Shown here in pieces: positions 34,901-43,097 of a stretch of 64,000 bases of DNA. Origin of the DNA: Chloroflexi bacterium bin20 (GTDB lineage: Bacteria > Chloroflexota > Anaerolineae > Aggregatilineales > Phototrophicaceae); the NCBI GenBank assembly GCA_002238485.1, contig MPMG01000007.1:62001-126000 (forward strand), in the 5' to 3' direction. Both the position numbers and the translations under genes were made by a program. The notes beneath the pieces were generated by a model. It made no database searches, was not told the DNA's origin, and saw only the letters and a list, made by a program, of their open reading frames with translations. The stretch's first letter is position 1, and each line of letters begins with the position of its first letter.

Positions 34901-35486
34901 GCGCCGACTCGCTCCATTGCGTCTGCCATTGCGTGAAGATCTGCGCGGGATCGGCTGGCAGGGGCGGCGTATCGGCTTGGACAAGCGCCATGTCCTTCAG
35001 CGATTTCTCGATGAGAAAGGCGTCGACCTGCGAAAAGAGCTTCGTCAGTGGCGCGTCGATCTCCGCCAGGACATCGTCGACAGCATCGCTGAGCAAGATG
35101 GCGGCATCGGTCTCTGCGAGCACCTCAAAGAGTGGATCTATGCCAGCCTGTGCCGCGTTCGCCCGTAGCAGGTCGGCGCATAAGCCATGGATCGTGTCGA
35201 TGCGCGCGCTGTCCAAACCTGCCAAATGGCGGGCCCAGCGCTGGCTGTCGGCCATTTGCGCGCGCCGCTGCAATTCGATGCGCAGCCTGTCGCGCATTTC
35301 CCAGGCGGCTGCCTTGGTAAAGGTGATGGCGACTAGCGAGTGAATTTGCCAGCTCGGATTGGCATCCAGCAGCTCCAAGTAGCGCTCGACAAGGATGCGC
35401 GTTTTGCCCGAGCCTGCGCCGGCCACGACCAGCAGATTCTTGTCATGGATGTGGATGGCGGCTTGCTGTTCTTGTGTCGGCTGCAT
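31929..35486 (-). CDS. addA: AddA helicase-nuclease subunit
   Basis: A 1185-residue subunit of the AddAB double-strand-break repair helicase/nuclease. The N terminus has the superfamily-1 Walker A (LVVAGAGSGKTRILVERYL, about residue 14-32). Walker B is in LLVDEFQDTNRAQWQ, motif III/IV in VGDPKQSIYQFRGADVSVF and motif VI in YVAATRAQDYLL. The C terminus has a RecB-like PD-(D/E)xK nuclease (RDRVIHGAMDVLLLG ... IIDYKTGD). The length and domain order match the Gram-positive AddA type. AddB ends ten bases upstream and the next gene overlaps it by eight bases, so the operon reads NERD protein, addB, addA, permease. Confidence 0.93.
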   Translation of the reverse strand: MQPTQEQQAAIHIHDKNLLVVAGAGSGKTRILVERYLELLDANPSWQIHSLVAITFTKAAAWEMRDRLRIELQRRAQMADSQRWARHLAGLDSARIDTIHGLCADLLRANAAQAGIDPLFEVLAETDAAILLSDAVDDVLAEIDAPLTKLFSQVDAFLIEKSLKDMALVQADTPPLPADPAQIFTQWQTQWSESALEARDRLLRAKEVIAQTELTLPTVDDKLTDLVRQYDDYLRRIKTASDAQTVHRLMEECHREGAVRNIGSAKAWGGKEAKAQAAKTLRNLRERIKAALAITGNRPDELDRATADALVLWDRLFQRVRQRYAAMKRDRALLDFSDLEWLAAELLQNDPVQARYRGSEFKHLLVDEFQDTNRAQWQIIQSLADLRRGGSLFVVGDPKQSIYQFRGADVSVFERVRGQIAGRAQGLELPLSTSFRAHRPLVEQFNALFSRLLTRDLDSPARQYEVVFDQPMRAFRQAAPEGAALELLLLDKGIRDEYGEYKKNKRGRKQNYTADDMRRWEAGEHAQRIHEIVAQERQVHDRQRDCWRPIRYGDIAILFRALSKVTLYEDVFKARGIPFLTLAGRGYFDRQEVWDLLDLLRALHNPADNLSLAAVLRSPMFAFSDDLLLALRLMTDESDVPLPLWTALQMADDTCTGVSADDLPRLQHAQDALDELRQMAGRVSIPQLLRHALAATHYLAILTGLPDGDRRRGNIEKLLQLADDSGKNSLSDFSQYLSDLSTREAREGEALLEADDSVRLMTVHASKGLEFPMVILADASWKRPHGSPMLLADAQRGLSCKVFYTESNRYESGFAHERNSAMQGMKEAAEAKRLLYVAATRAQDYLLISGAVSLDKSGLWNASGWLGQLLKTLDLEELRRKEAKMVSWAGHPLRIAMPDRPIDAALLYRTRQPVADMWNFHAEASAYPPQLPPLLQRLPDSPAPPSHISVTQLADLGRFRFGTDAKKRHEAGLRFREKALHDLPPRTVPLKLRARRVSQRQIGAIVHELLRQKAFQLQQEPTDELIEAVAWQRGVSDATALAGVLENVRRLLDKYARSEVCGWIKQARVESRPVFTELPFILLWRDRVIHGAMDVLLLGADGVWRIIDYKTGDVGGNWRSHARQYRLQLGVYAAAVQEQLGLGEPPRTYVHFLRHNRTVQLDYADCQVELERLEATLSEAIADHG

Positions 35487-35495
35487 GGGCCCGCC

Positions 35496-38400
35496 TCAAA
35501 TCCGCGCGTCTTTGAAGCGGCTGGTGTTGCTGCGCCGGCACAAATGCGCGAATTCACAGTAACGCACGCATTTGCTGTTTTCGAGCGCCGTGGCTCGCAC
35601 AGGAAAAGCGCCCTCTCGGCCTTGCCGCAAGTTGCTGGCGATGTGCCCCCGCGCTTTGTCGAGCAATTCTTGGTGGTCTGCGTCCTCGGCATGGATGAGT
35701 CCGCTGGTTTTCAGATTGCGCAGGTGCCAAAACATCCCGCCGGCGACTTCTGCGCCTTCACCGCTCGCCATATCGTCCAGCGCCAGCAGATAGAGCAGCA
35801 TCTGAAAGTCGCGCCCGTTTTCCATTTCGCTGTGCGGGATGGTCGTGCTGCCAGTCTTGTAATCCACCAGCGCCAGCTTGCCATCAACGCGGTCGATTCG
35901 GTCGATGATGCCACGCGCCCGCAGCTTTTCGCCGTCCCCCAGCGCCACTTCCAGGTCATGAAATGACTGTTCCAGCCGCTCGACATGCCGAGCGCTGCCA
36001 AACTTGTTCATCGGACTTTCATCGGAAAAATCATGGTGGACAAGCGCAGACAGCCGCGCCCGGATTATTTGCTTTTCTTCGTTCCAGGCGACTCCCGCGC
36101 GAAAGTTAAATCGTTCGGGAGCGCGTTCCAGCAACTCATCAGCAGCTTCGTCAAAGATGATCAGCGCACGCTCGCGATTGGACACATCGACAGCCAGGCC
36201 TTCGTCCGCGATTCGCCGATAAGTCTCTTCCAGAATGCGGTGGTTCAAGCTGCCCATTTGCAAACCATCCGCACCGGGCTGCACATCCTGGAGCTCCTCC
36301 AGTTTGAGCAGGCGCTTGGCAAAGAAACGAAAGCCGCAGACGCCATAATCTTTCAGTTGCGAGGCGCTCCAGACGCGCTGAGGACCGAGCAGCCGCGCGA
36401 CTTCTGCCAGCAGTTGAGGCTTTGCGAGGACGCCGCTGTAGCTGTTATATGGCTGGTTGGACAGCCGCCCCAGCTCGACTGCCCGCCCAGTCTTGACATG
36501 CTGCCAGGCTGCTGGCATTTCTGCGCGCAGCCAGTTCAAATGCCGCAGCGCCTTTTCGGCTTGCAAGTTGTCTGGCTGCGTAAGCTCTGACGCCAGCGCC
36601 AGAATCAGTTCATCGAAACTGGCGGCTTCGGGCGATTCTGCGATTGCTCCTAAGGACCGCTCGCCTATGGGTTGCTGTGGATAGATGCGGCGCACTGCCC
36701 GCCAAAGATGACTCTCCAGCCAGGGTTTGCCGGCTTTGAACGTGGGGCGCGCCAAGCCAAGCGTTCGCTGTGGCAGGGCCAGCAGCTCGTAGAACAGCCC
36801 TGGGTCATCGCTGCGCTCGGCACGCGAATCCAGCGGGATGCCACGCGCCCGCATCTCTGCCCGCTCGGAATCCAGGTAGAACGGGTCTTCGCGAGTTTCG
36901 GCAGGAAAGATACCTTCCGCCAGCCCCAAAATGTAGACATGCTCATGCGGCAATCCCCGCGCCTGGCTGGCAGTCGTCACCAGCACCTTGCCCCGCCGCG
37001 GCAGATTGCCTTGATGACGGGGTGGCGAATCCAGCGCATGACGCAGGTCGCCATGAAACTGCGCCCAGCTGATTTGACGATGATGACCCGCCCCCCGCAG
37101 CGCATCGTCAGTCGCCAGCATATCATCCAGGATGGCATCCAGGCTGCTCAAGGCGCGGCTGTCTCGCTGGGAGTGCGCATTGTCGTCCGACTGCGCCAAC
37201 TGCCGAATGCGCAAGCTGTAGGCGACCCCCCTCTGTCCCCCCGAAGAGTCGGGGGGAGGCAAAGCACGAGCTGACTCACTTGACTGGTCGGGGGGAGGCA
37301 AAGCACGCGTCGATTCCGTCGCCACTTCCGCTTCGATTTGCTCATGCGGATCATCGCCCAGAAGGCCATCCAGCCAGCCGACATAAGCGCGAGGGTCGGC
37401 TTTTGCGGGCGGCGTTACACCATCCATGAAGGCGCTCAGTCTGTCGCTCAGCGCATCCGCCTGCGGTTGTGTCAGGTTAGTGAAACGTTCATCATCGGCT
37501 GCGATGCCTGGCTGGCGGGCAAGCTGAATGACATCCAGCCATGCGCTCTTGCTGCCGCCGACGATTTTCCGCTCACGACTGATGCGATCCAGCAGTTGGA
37601 TCGATTCCTCGTCCAAGCCAGAGTCGATGTAGGGCGAGCGCAATCCATCCAGCAGATCGCGCCGGCGGAAGCGTGGCCAAAGCCCCAGCACATCCAACAG
37701 CGCAGCGATCACCGGTCTGCGGCTGCATGGGCGCTCCATCTGCATCAGCAGGGGCAGTTGGAATTCTTCGCTGACGCACTGCAACGCGTCGGCATACAGC
37801 TCCCAATCGCGCAAGATGACCAGCATGTCATCGGGCGGCAGGCCAGCCAGCAGCAGGCGTTTTACATCACGCAAGACTTCTCTCGCCTCGTGGGCCGGGC
37901 TGGGCGCGGCGATCAGTTTGAGCGCTTCGCTGCCGCCATCGCCTTCAGAATCAGCATAGAAGAATTGGCTCAGCCGCTGCAAGTCCGCATGACGGGTTGA
38001 TTTCGCAACGATTTTCTCAAGGCGCAGCGAGACGCTGGCCCGAGAGAAGGCCTCCTCGAGTCGCTGCCTGGCGCTGCGACTGCGGCTGGCTGATGGCGCA
38101 TCGGTCGCCTGTGTCAGGGTGATGTGCAGCCGGGGGATTGCCCTCGCCAGCGCCGCCAATAGTTGTGCTTGCACGCGGGTAAATTGGTCGAAGCCATCGA
38201 CAAGCAGCAATTCAGGTCCAGCCACGATTTGCGTCTGCTCTTGCAGTTTCGCCAGCGCCAGCCATCCCTCGCCTTCAAGATCTGCCAGCCGATTTTCGCG
38301 CAGCTGCCGCTGATACCGCGCATAGATTGCGGCTAGTTCGCGGTCTTTGGGATTTTGCGAGGCTTTTGCATAGGCATCCGCGCTGATGCCGCACTGCTTG

Positions 38401-38798
38401 AATTCGTCAAAGAGCCGCGCCAGCACCGTGACGAATCCGCGTGTGTCGGCGATGCCATGGAAGACGCGCAGCTCGTCCGCCGCATGCATATCCTGCAACA
38501 GACCGCGCAAAAAGCTGAAGCGCGCTGCTTCATTCAGGCGGCGCACAGGCTCTTCTGCCAAGCGCAGCAAATGGGCGTTCAAACCATAAAAGTCGAAGAA
38601 GTCGATATTGAAGTGCACATGCTGGCGATCATCGTCCAGCGCCAGACGTTCGCGAAAATATAGCTCTTGACGGCGCGTCGCCAGCAGCATCCAAACGCGC
38701 GGGAAACCAGCCTGCGACCGCACTGTCCTCCGCAACAAGTCCAGCATCGCTTGCGTTTTGCCGATGCCTTCTGGCGCAAGATGCAATATGCCCGCCAC
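35496..38798 (-). CDS. addB: AddB helicase-nuclease subunit, with repeat-derived insert
   Basis: A 1100-residue subunit of AddAB. It has a Walker-A-like PEGIGKTQ at about residue 9 and a C-terminal PD-(D/E)xK nuclease (RARGIIDRIDRVDGKLALVDYKTGS). The four Fe-S cysteines are YGVCGFRF and the tail C1077-x3-C1081-x5-C1087, which is the AddB iron-sulfur pattern. The GTG start follows AGGAGGCGGCG. Residues about 496-525 are low-complexity (RALPPPDQSSES-like) and come from an in-frame copy of repeat A. The insert sits in the middle of the protein, outside the recognisable helicase-like and nuclease motifs. Confidence 0.92.
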   Translation of the reverse strand: MAGILHLAPEGIGKTQAMLDLLRRTVRSQAGFPRVWMLLATRRQELYFRERLALDDDRQHVHFNIDFFDFYGLNAHLLRLAEEPVRRLNEAARFSFLRGLLQDMHAADELRVFHGIADTRGFVTVLARLFDEFKQCGISADAYAKASQNPKDRELAAIYARYQRQLRENRLADLEGEGWLALAKLQEQTQIVAGPELLLVDGFDQFTRVQAQLLAALARAIPRLHITLTQATDAPSASRSRSARQRLEEAFSRASVSLRLEKIVAKSTRHADLQRLSQFFYADSEGDGGSEALKLIAAPSPAHEAREVLRDVKRLLLAGLPPDDMLVILRDWELYADALQCVSEEFQLPLLMQMERPCSRRPVIAALLDVLGLWPRFRRRDLLDGLRSPYIDSGLDEESIQLLDRISRERKIVGGSKSAWLDVIQLARQPGIAADDERFTNLTQPQADALSDRLSAFMDGVTPPAKADPRAYVGWLDGLLGDDPHEQIEAEVATESTRALPPPDQSSESARALPPPDSSGGQRGVAYSLRIRQLAQSDDNAHSQRDSRALSSLDAILDDMLATDDALRGAGHHRQISWAQFHGDLRHALDSPPRHQGNLPRRGKVLVTTASQARGLPHEHVYILGLAEGIFPAETREDPFYLDSERAEMRARGIPLDSRAERSDDPGLFYELLALPQRTLGLARPTFKAGKPWLESHLWRAVRRIYPQQPIGERSLGAIAESPEAASFDELILALASELTQPDNLQAEKALRHLNWLRAEMPAAWQHVKTGRAVELGRLSNQPYNSYSGVLAKPQLLAEVARLLGPQRVWSASQLKDYGVCGFRFFAKRLLKLEELQDVQPGADGLQMGSLNHRILEETYRRIADEGLAVDVSNRERALIIFDEAADELLERAPERFNFRAGVAWNEEKQIIRARLSALVHHDFSDESPMNKFGSARHVERLEQSFHDLEVALGDGEKLRARGIIDRIDRVDGKLALVDYKTGSTTIPHSEMENGRDFQMLLYLLALDDMASGEGAEVAGGMFWHLRNLKTSGLIHAEDADHQELLDKARGHIASNLRQGREGAFPVRATALENSKCVRYCEFAHLCRRSNTSRFKDARI
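37225..37320 (+). repeat. dispersed palindromic repeat A, double copy inside addB
   Basis: A full core (37225-37260) with a 3' extension (GGCAAAGCACGAG) is followed by a second partial core (37281-37303) with the same extension (GGCAAAGCACGCG). It lies in the addB coding strand's complement, in frame, giving a Pro/Ser-rich stretch. Confidence 0.8.
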
Positions 38799-38807
38799 CG
38801 CCGCCTC

Positions 38808-39548
38808 CTAGTGATAAAGCAGATCAACCGCCTGCTGGGTTCTGCGCGCGTCCAGCCGCCGCGATGCAAAATAGCTGTTGCGCAGCCCCGGCACAAAAGC
38901 GCTGGCATGCACGACCGGCACAGCTGGCTGCTGCAAACGAATTTGCGCTGCTGGCTCTTCGCGCATGAAGACCACCGCCGCGAATACGGGCACGCCGACC
39001 AATCCTCGCGCTCGCATTGCCGACTTGACTCGCAGCGCGCTCGCAAGCACCTCTCGCGTGGGGTTCCAGCGCAGCGCCCGCCATTTGCCAGCGCGTCCTC
39101 GCCGCAGCCAACTGCCGCCTTCATTGAAGTACTCGCCGCGCCGCCGGGTGATGCGCAGCAACAAAACGCCATGCCCGCTGACCAGCGCCGCGTCCACATA
39201 GCCGGTGCCGCGCTGGCTGATATTGCGGATGAAGACAAAATGTTGATCCAGCTGCGTCGCCAACTGCTCGCCCAGTTCCCAAGCCAGGGCGTTGTCGGTG
39301 CGCCAGCTCACAGCCCGCAGCGCCAGCAGCATGGAGGCGATGCACAGCAGCGCGCCCACCGGCAGCATGCTTTTGCGCGCCAGATCATACAAGGCGTATG
39401 CGCTGTTGCTGGGCACAGCCAGATTTACGATATGCAAGCCGATTCCCGCCATCAGCAGCGCCGCGCCCAGCAGAAAAAGCACAGCCGCCGCGAGCAGGGC
39501 ATCGCGCGAGCGTCGATTCAGCCGCCGTGTCGGGGCGACATTTTGCAT
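38808..39548 (-). CDS. NERD-domain membrane protein
   Basis: A 246-residue protein with two N-terminal membrane segments (LAAAVLFLLGAALLMAG and MLPVGALLCIASMLLAL). A cytoplasmic nuclease-related (NERD) domain follows, seen in YVDAALVSGHGVLLLRIT, GEYFNEGGSW and NPTREVLASALRVKSAM. NERD is a restriction-fold domain of doubtful activity. The ATG at 39548 is chosen because GGGAGG precedes it; a GTG five codons earlier is weaker. It is first in the operon with addB (GTG ten bases after its stop). Confidence 0.8.
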   Translation of the reverse strand: MQNVAPTRRLNRRSRDALLAAAVLFLLGAALLMAGIGLHIVNLAVPSNSAYALYDLARKSMLPVGALLCIASMLLALRAVSWRTDNALAWELGEQLATQLDQHFVFIRNISQRGTGYVDAALVSGHGVLLLRITRRRGEYFNEGGSWLRRGRAGKWRALRWNPTREVLASALRVKSAMRARGLVGVPVFAAVVFMREEPAAQIRLQQPAVPVVHASAFVPGLRNSYFASRRLDARRTQQAVDLLYH

Positions 39549-39710
39549 GCGCGCCTCCCGCACCCTTGGTCTCGTCTAAGAGTGTAGCCCATCGCGCCGA
39601 GCTGGCAATCTGCGCCTGCATTGCCGCGCGTGCCTGGACGGTCGCTACTATAATGGCAGCTACTTGGCGGCAGCCACATCGACTGGGCAGGCCAGACCGC
39701 GGAATCCAAT

Positions 39711-40934
39711 ATGAGCCACTTGCCACGCGAAACCCGCAGCGAAGCAGATGCTGGCTTGGGCGGCGTACACCGTTTTGGCAGCGCCAGCGAATCGCTCTTC
39801 CGGCGTTTGTATTTGCGCCTCAGCCGTCAGCGAGCTGCACAAATTGATGGTCTGCAAGCGCGCCTGAGCACCCTGCAGCAGCGGCAGCAGAGCCAAAGCA
39901 GCCAACTGGAACGTCTGCAAGCCATCTTCGCCAGCCTCGAAGAAGGCATTATCGTGCAAGATACCAGCGGCAAGGTCACCATGATGAATCGCACCGCCGA
40001 AGCCATGCTGGGCGGCAAGCGCAATTTCTGGGGCAGCGCGCTGGGCACGCTTTTTGAGCAATACCGCCATGTGCAGACTACCAGCGCCGAGTTGATGCCC
40101 CTGGGCGAATCGGACGAGTTGCCGCTGAACAACCGCATCGTGCGCGCGCAGTTGAGCGCCATAGGCGACGAAAGCAATCAGCGCATCGGCACAGTCATGA
40201 TTCTGCGCGATGTGACGCACGATGCCCTGGCCCTGCGCTTGAAAGACGGCTTCGTGGCGCATATCGCACGCGAGCTGGCTAGCCCTGTCAACGTGATCAA
40301 ATTGGCGGGCGAACTGCTTATGGCTCAGCCCGAAGATGCTGCTGTCAACCAGCGCCTGCTCGACAAGTTGCTGCACAATGTCGATATGCTGGACCAGTTG
40401 GCCTTGGAGCTGCTGGATATCGCACAGTTGAAGGCTGGCAGCCTGGATGTGCTTCGCGAGCCGCTGCGCATAGAACAGGTGGTTTGGTCGGTGGTCAATG
40501 GAATGGACGCAGCGCTTTCCAGCCGGGGCATCGACCTGTTGGTGATGACGCGCGGCATCAGTGGCCTGCATGTGCGCGGCGACGATACGCGGCTGCAGTG
40601 GGCGCTGGGACATCTGGTCCGCAATGGCGCTGATTATGGGCGCGAAGGTGGTTATGTGGCGGTGGCTGCACGCGGCGAGGATCGCGGTGGCAAGCGCTAT
40701 GCTCTGGTCAGCGTGAGCGACAATGGCATCGGCATCAAGCCAGCCGATATGCCGCATATTTTCGAGCGATTTTATCGGGGCGATGCTGCCCAGGCGCCGC
40801 GTGGCCTCGGGCAAGGCTTATTTGTTGCGCGCGCCATTGCCCAGGCGCATGGCGGCTTTTTGAACGTCGAGAGTCGCGAGGGCGTCGGCAGCATTTTCAC
40901 GCTGGGCATCCCGCAAGTCGCGGCGACCGGCTAG
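39711..40934 (+). CDS. PAS-domain histidine kinase with degenerate H-box
   Basis: A 407-residue sensor-kinase-like protein without clear membrane segments. A coiled-coil region (about 30-75) is followed by a PAS domain (FASLEEGIIVQDTSGKVT). The dimerisation/phosphoacceptor region has FVAHIARELASPVNVIKL. The usual His-Glu is Arg187-Glu188, so the normal phosphoacceptor is missing; a nearby His184 is in a different register. The ATPase boxes look intact: N (LGHLVRNGADYG), G1 (VSDNGIGIKP), F (IFERFYRG) and G2 (GLGQGLFVARAI). It may bind ATP without autophosphorylation, or use the shifted His. No response-regulator gene lies next to it. Confidence 0.85.
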   Translation: MSHLPRETRSEADAGLGGVHRFGSASESLFRRLYLRLSRQRAAQIDGLQARLSTLQQRQQSQSSQLERLQAIFASLEEGIIVQDTSGKVTMMNRTAEAMLGGKRNFWGSALGTLFEQYRHVQTTSAELMPLGESDELPLNNRIVRAQLSAIGDESNQRIGTVMILRDVTHDALALRLKDGFVAHIARELASPVNVIKLAGELLMAQPEDAAVNQRLLDKLLHNVDMLDQLALELLDIAQLKAGSLDVLREPLRIEQVVWSVVNGMDAALSSRGIDLLVMTRGISGLHVRGDDTRLQWALGHLVRNGADYGREGGYVAVAARGEDRGGKRYALVSVSDNGIGIKPADMPHIFERFYRGDAAQAPRGLGQGLFVARAIAQAHGGFLNVESREGVGSIFTLGIPQVAATG

Positions 40935-40982
40935 CCATTGTCAGCGCCGAAACCAGCGTATGCTTGTGCAGGACAGATTCTC

Positions 40983-41474
40983 ATGCCGCACTTGATTGAC
41001 GGACACAACCTCATCGCCAGCCTGCCTGATATCGGCATGGACGACCCGCACAAAGAAGCCAAACTCGTCAACAAGCTGAAAAGTTGGGCGGCCGCCACGC
41101 GCAAGAAGTGCACGATCGTCTTCGACCGCGGATTGCCTGGCGGCGCATCAAAAATGGGCAGCAGCGTTGTCAAAGTCATCTTCGCGGCAGATCAGCGCAG
41201 CGATGCCGACACGTTGATCAAGAGCCGCATCAGTCGCGCCCGCGATCGCAGCGCCTATACCATCGTCTCGTCCGACAGCGATGTGCGCATCTTTGCCCAG
41301 CGCAATGGCCTGAAAGTCATCACATCCGCCGCTTTCTCTGGCGAATTGCAAGTCAAAGCGCGCCCGCAGCCCGCCCGCGGCGAAGAGGTCAATCCAGTCA
41401 TCAGCGAAGCTGAAGTCGATGAACTGCTCGAATTGTTCGATGCCCCCGACCCCAACCCTCCTCCCCCAAAATGA
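40983..41474 (+). CDS. YacP-like NYN-domain RNase
   Basis: A 163-residue protein with the NYN/PIN-like fold: MPHLIDGHNLIAS, VFDRGLPGG, AADQRSDADTLIKSRI and YTIVSSDSDVRIFAQRNG. The Asp residues in IDGHN, DADT and SDSD form the metal site. YacP (Rae1) relatives in Bacillus cut mRNA at the ribosome. The ATG at 40983 is preferred over an upstream frame start because the domain begins at the first residue. It stands 5' of a tRNA cluster. Confidence 0.85.
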   Translation: MPHLIDGHNLIASLPDIGMDDPHKEAKLVNKLKSWAAATRKKCTIVFDRGLPGGASKMGSSVVKVIFAADQRSDADTLIKSRISRARDRSAYTIVSSDSDVRIFAQRNGLKVITSAAFSGELQVKARPQPARGEEVNPVISEAEVDELLELFDAPDPNPPPPK

Positions 41475-41589
41475 GGGCGGCGGCTTTCTTTCGCTTTTTT
41501 TCCAAGTTGTCGACGGTTTTCGCTCATTCTTTGCCTCCCATCGTCTTTTCTGGGGGCGAAGGAGGTACTCCGCACGAGACTCTTGCGGC

Positions 41590-41618
41590 TTTACGCGCCC
41601 GCGCAAGTTCTGTATCAT
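41590..41618 (+). promoter_or_regulatory. weak promoter of the Pro-Gly-CAU tRNA cluster
   Basis: TTTACG (41590-41595), 17 bases and TATCAT (41613-41618) end 11 bases before tRNA-Pro. The -35 is poor. Confidence 0.35.
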
Positions 41619-41628
41619 CTGGGGCAGG

Positions 41629-41705
41629 CGGGGCGTGGCGCAGTCCGGTAGCGCGCGCGGTTTGGGTCCGCGAGGTCCTCGGTTCAAATCCGGGCGCCCC
41701 GACCA
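41629..41705 (+). tRNA. tRNA-Pro (UGG)
   Basis: Acceptor CGGGGCG / CGCCCCG, D-arm GCGC / GCGC, anticodon loop TTTGGGT giving TGG, and T-arm CTCGG-TTCAAAT-CCGGG. The 3' ACCA is encoded. Confidence 0.95.
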
Positions 41706-41706
41706 G

Positions 41707-41777
41707 GCGGGTATGGTGTAACGGTAGCACTCCACCCTTCCAAGGTGTCAGTACGGGTTCGAATCCCGTTACCCGCT
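41707..41777 (+). tRNA. tRNA-Gly (UCC)
   Basis: Acceptor GCGGGTA / TACCCGC, D-arm GTGT / GCAC, anticodon stem CCACC with loop CTTCCAA giving TCC, and T-loop TTCGAAT. CCA is not encoded. Confidence 0.95.
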
Positions 41778-41793
41778 TCGTTGCAAGACCGCC

Positions 41794-41866
<73 letters not shown>

Positions 41867-41869
41867 TCA

Positions 41870-42664
41870 TCACCGCCAGCGCCGATGCGTTCGAATGCGG
41901 TCATAGGCGCGTTTGACTTCTTTGAAGCGCCGCTCGGCTTCGCCTTTGTCGTGCGCGCTGACATCGGGGTGATATTCGCGAGCGAGCTTGCGAAACGCTT
42001 CTTTGACAGCGGCTTGCCCTGCGCCCACCTCGATCTCCAATGCCAGATACGCCGCGTTGATGGGTTCGCCGTCGCCCCCCTGGCTGCCTTGGCTGCGATA
42101 ATGAAAACGTTGGCGGGCTCGTTCTTCGCTGATGCGGCGTTTGAAATGCTGCGAGGCGATATCGCCCACAAACCAGCTGCCACGGATATTCGTCTGATAA
42201 TCGCGCCGCCGCACAGAAACGGCATCGCAGGGGAAGTCGCCGCTGTGCCAAACCATGAATTCGCCGCGCTGGGGACTTTCATCCAGATTGACCTGGAGAA
42301 TCCGCAGCCCTTCTTTGCCTTGGCTGTAGGCATAAATCGCGCCCAATGTCATCACGCGCAGGTCATCTTGCCAATCGCGCAGGCGTCCACAATATCCATC
42401 GCCGGGCAGCAGCGCCACATCCACCAGAAAAAGCGTGCCGATGCCGCCGCTGGTGTTCTGCTTGAGGATGCTCTTTATCTGACGCGGCTTGGGCGCTTTG
42501 GCGAGCAGGTAGATGTGCAGGTGGCTGTTCATCCAGGTTTCGACCACGATATCGGGTTCATGCGATCGCGCGGTCAATGCGGGTTCTGGGCGCGCGCTGG
42601 CGAACTTGACATCCTGGATATGGCGGAAGCGCTCGCGGATCTGCTCGCTGATCGGCTGGGGCAT
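41870..42664 (-). CDS. protein with C-terminal J domain
   Basis: A 264-residue protein. The C terminus is a J domain, with ALEIEVGAGQAAVKEAFRKL and the essential HPD at 232-234, so it should stimulate an Hsp70 ATPase. The first 190 residues are not recognised. They contain TWMNSHLHIYLL, IGTLFLVDVALLPGD and GSWFVGDIASQHF, which read as a mixed alpha/beta domain. The stop lies four bases from the convergent tRNA-CAU. Placement of the J domain at the C terminus is unusual but known. Confidence 0.8.
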   Translation of the reverse strand: MPQPISEQIRERFRHIQDVKFASARPEPALTARSHEPDIVVETWMNSHLHIYLLAKAPKPRQIKSILKQNTSGGIGTLFLVDVALLPGDGYCGRLRDWQDDLRVMTLGAIYAYSQGKEGLRILQVNLDESPQRGEFMVWHSGDFPCDAVSVRRRDYQTNIRGSWFVGDIASQHFKRRISEERARQRFHYRSQGSQGGDGEPINAAYLALEIEVGAGQAAVKEAFRKLAREYHPDVSAHDKGEAERRFKEVKRAYDRIRTHRRWR

Positions 42665-42733
42665 GGGCGGCTGCTTTTGACTGTGGCGGACAGATTATAC
42701 TGAATGCAGCGGGATTCGTGAGCGGCGAAAATC

Positions 42734-42904
42734 ATGCAATGGATTGCCACAGAGGCGCAGAGGCGCAACCTTGTATTCTATGTTCACTCTCGTGATCAGC
42801 TGCGCTACCAGCTTGATCAAAATCCGGGCGTGGTGATTTCGGTGGATGTGCACCATCACATCGCAATGCAGGGACGACTTCGTACGGCACCCAAATTCAA
42901 GTAG
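42734..42904 (+). CDS. possible 56-residue ORF in repeat-rich gap
   Basis: In the 433-bp gap 42665-43097 the only frame of note begins MQWIATEAQRRNL and contains ISVDVHHHI. It overlaps repeat B and ends 25 bases upstream of the right arm of an inverted repeat. There is no ribosome-binding site or known homologue that I can name. The gap otherwise holds repeats and the tRNA-Val promoter. It is probably not a real gene. Confidence 0.15.
   Translation: MQWIATEAQRRNLVFYVHSRDQLRYQLDQNPGVVISVDVHHHIAMQGRLRTAPKFK
42746..42769 (-). repeat. dispersed repeat B
   Basis: GCCACAGAGGCGCAGAGGCG and the following CAAC match, on the minus strand, CCTCTGCGCCTCTGTGGC. This is the common CTCTGTG-type dispersed sequence. 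Confidence 0.55.
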
Positions 42905-42939
42905 TTACTGCTGCGGGCGACTCACAGTGTCGTCCCTGC
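42868..42939. repeat. 11-bp inverted repeat pair
   Basis: GCAGGGACGAC (42868-42878) and GTCGTCCCTGC (42929-42939) are a perfect inverted pair 50 bases apart. They may be the ends of a small remnant element or a regulatory stem. Confidence 0.45.
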
Positions 42940-42994
42940 CAATGACTTGATGTCCACAGATTTCAGCACTCCCGAAAAAATCTCGCAGATACCC

Positions 42995-43033
42995 CTTCCT
43001 CCCGACTTTTCGTGTGGGGACCGAGGGAGGTAA
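42995..43033 (-). repeat. dispersed palindromic repeat A, degenerate copy
   Basis: A diverged inverted copy: CCTCCCGACTTTTCG then GGGGACCGAGGGAGG. It lacks most of the long extension and lies 19 bases before the tRNA-Val promoter. Confidence 0.55.
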
Positions 43034-43051
43034 ACTGAAGAAGCGAATACC

Positions 43052-43079
43052 TTGCATACCGTGCACAACGGGTTATACT
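43052..43079 (+). promoter_or_regulatory. promoter of tRNA-Val
   Basis: TTGCAT (43052-43057), 16 bases and TATACT (43074-43079), 18 bases before tRNA-Val. Confidence 0.7.
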
Positions 43080-43097
43080 TGATGCGCAAAGATGTAG

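Noticed and set aside
42734..42904. 56-residue frame as a real gene
   Set aside because: No ribosome-binding site, overlaps repeat B, composition not gene-like. Kept only as a low-confidence note.
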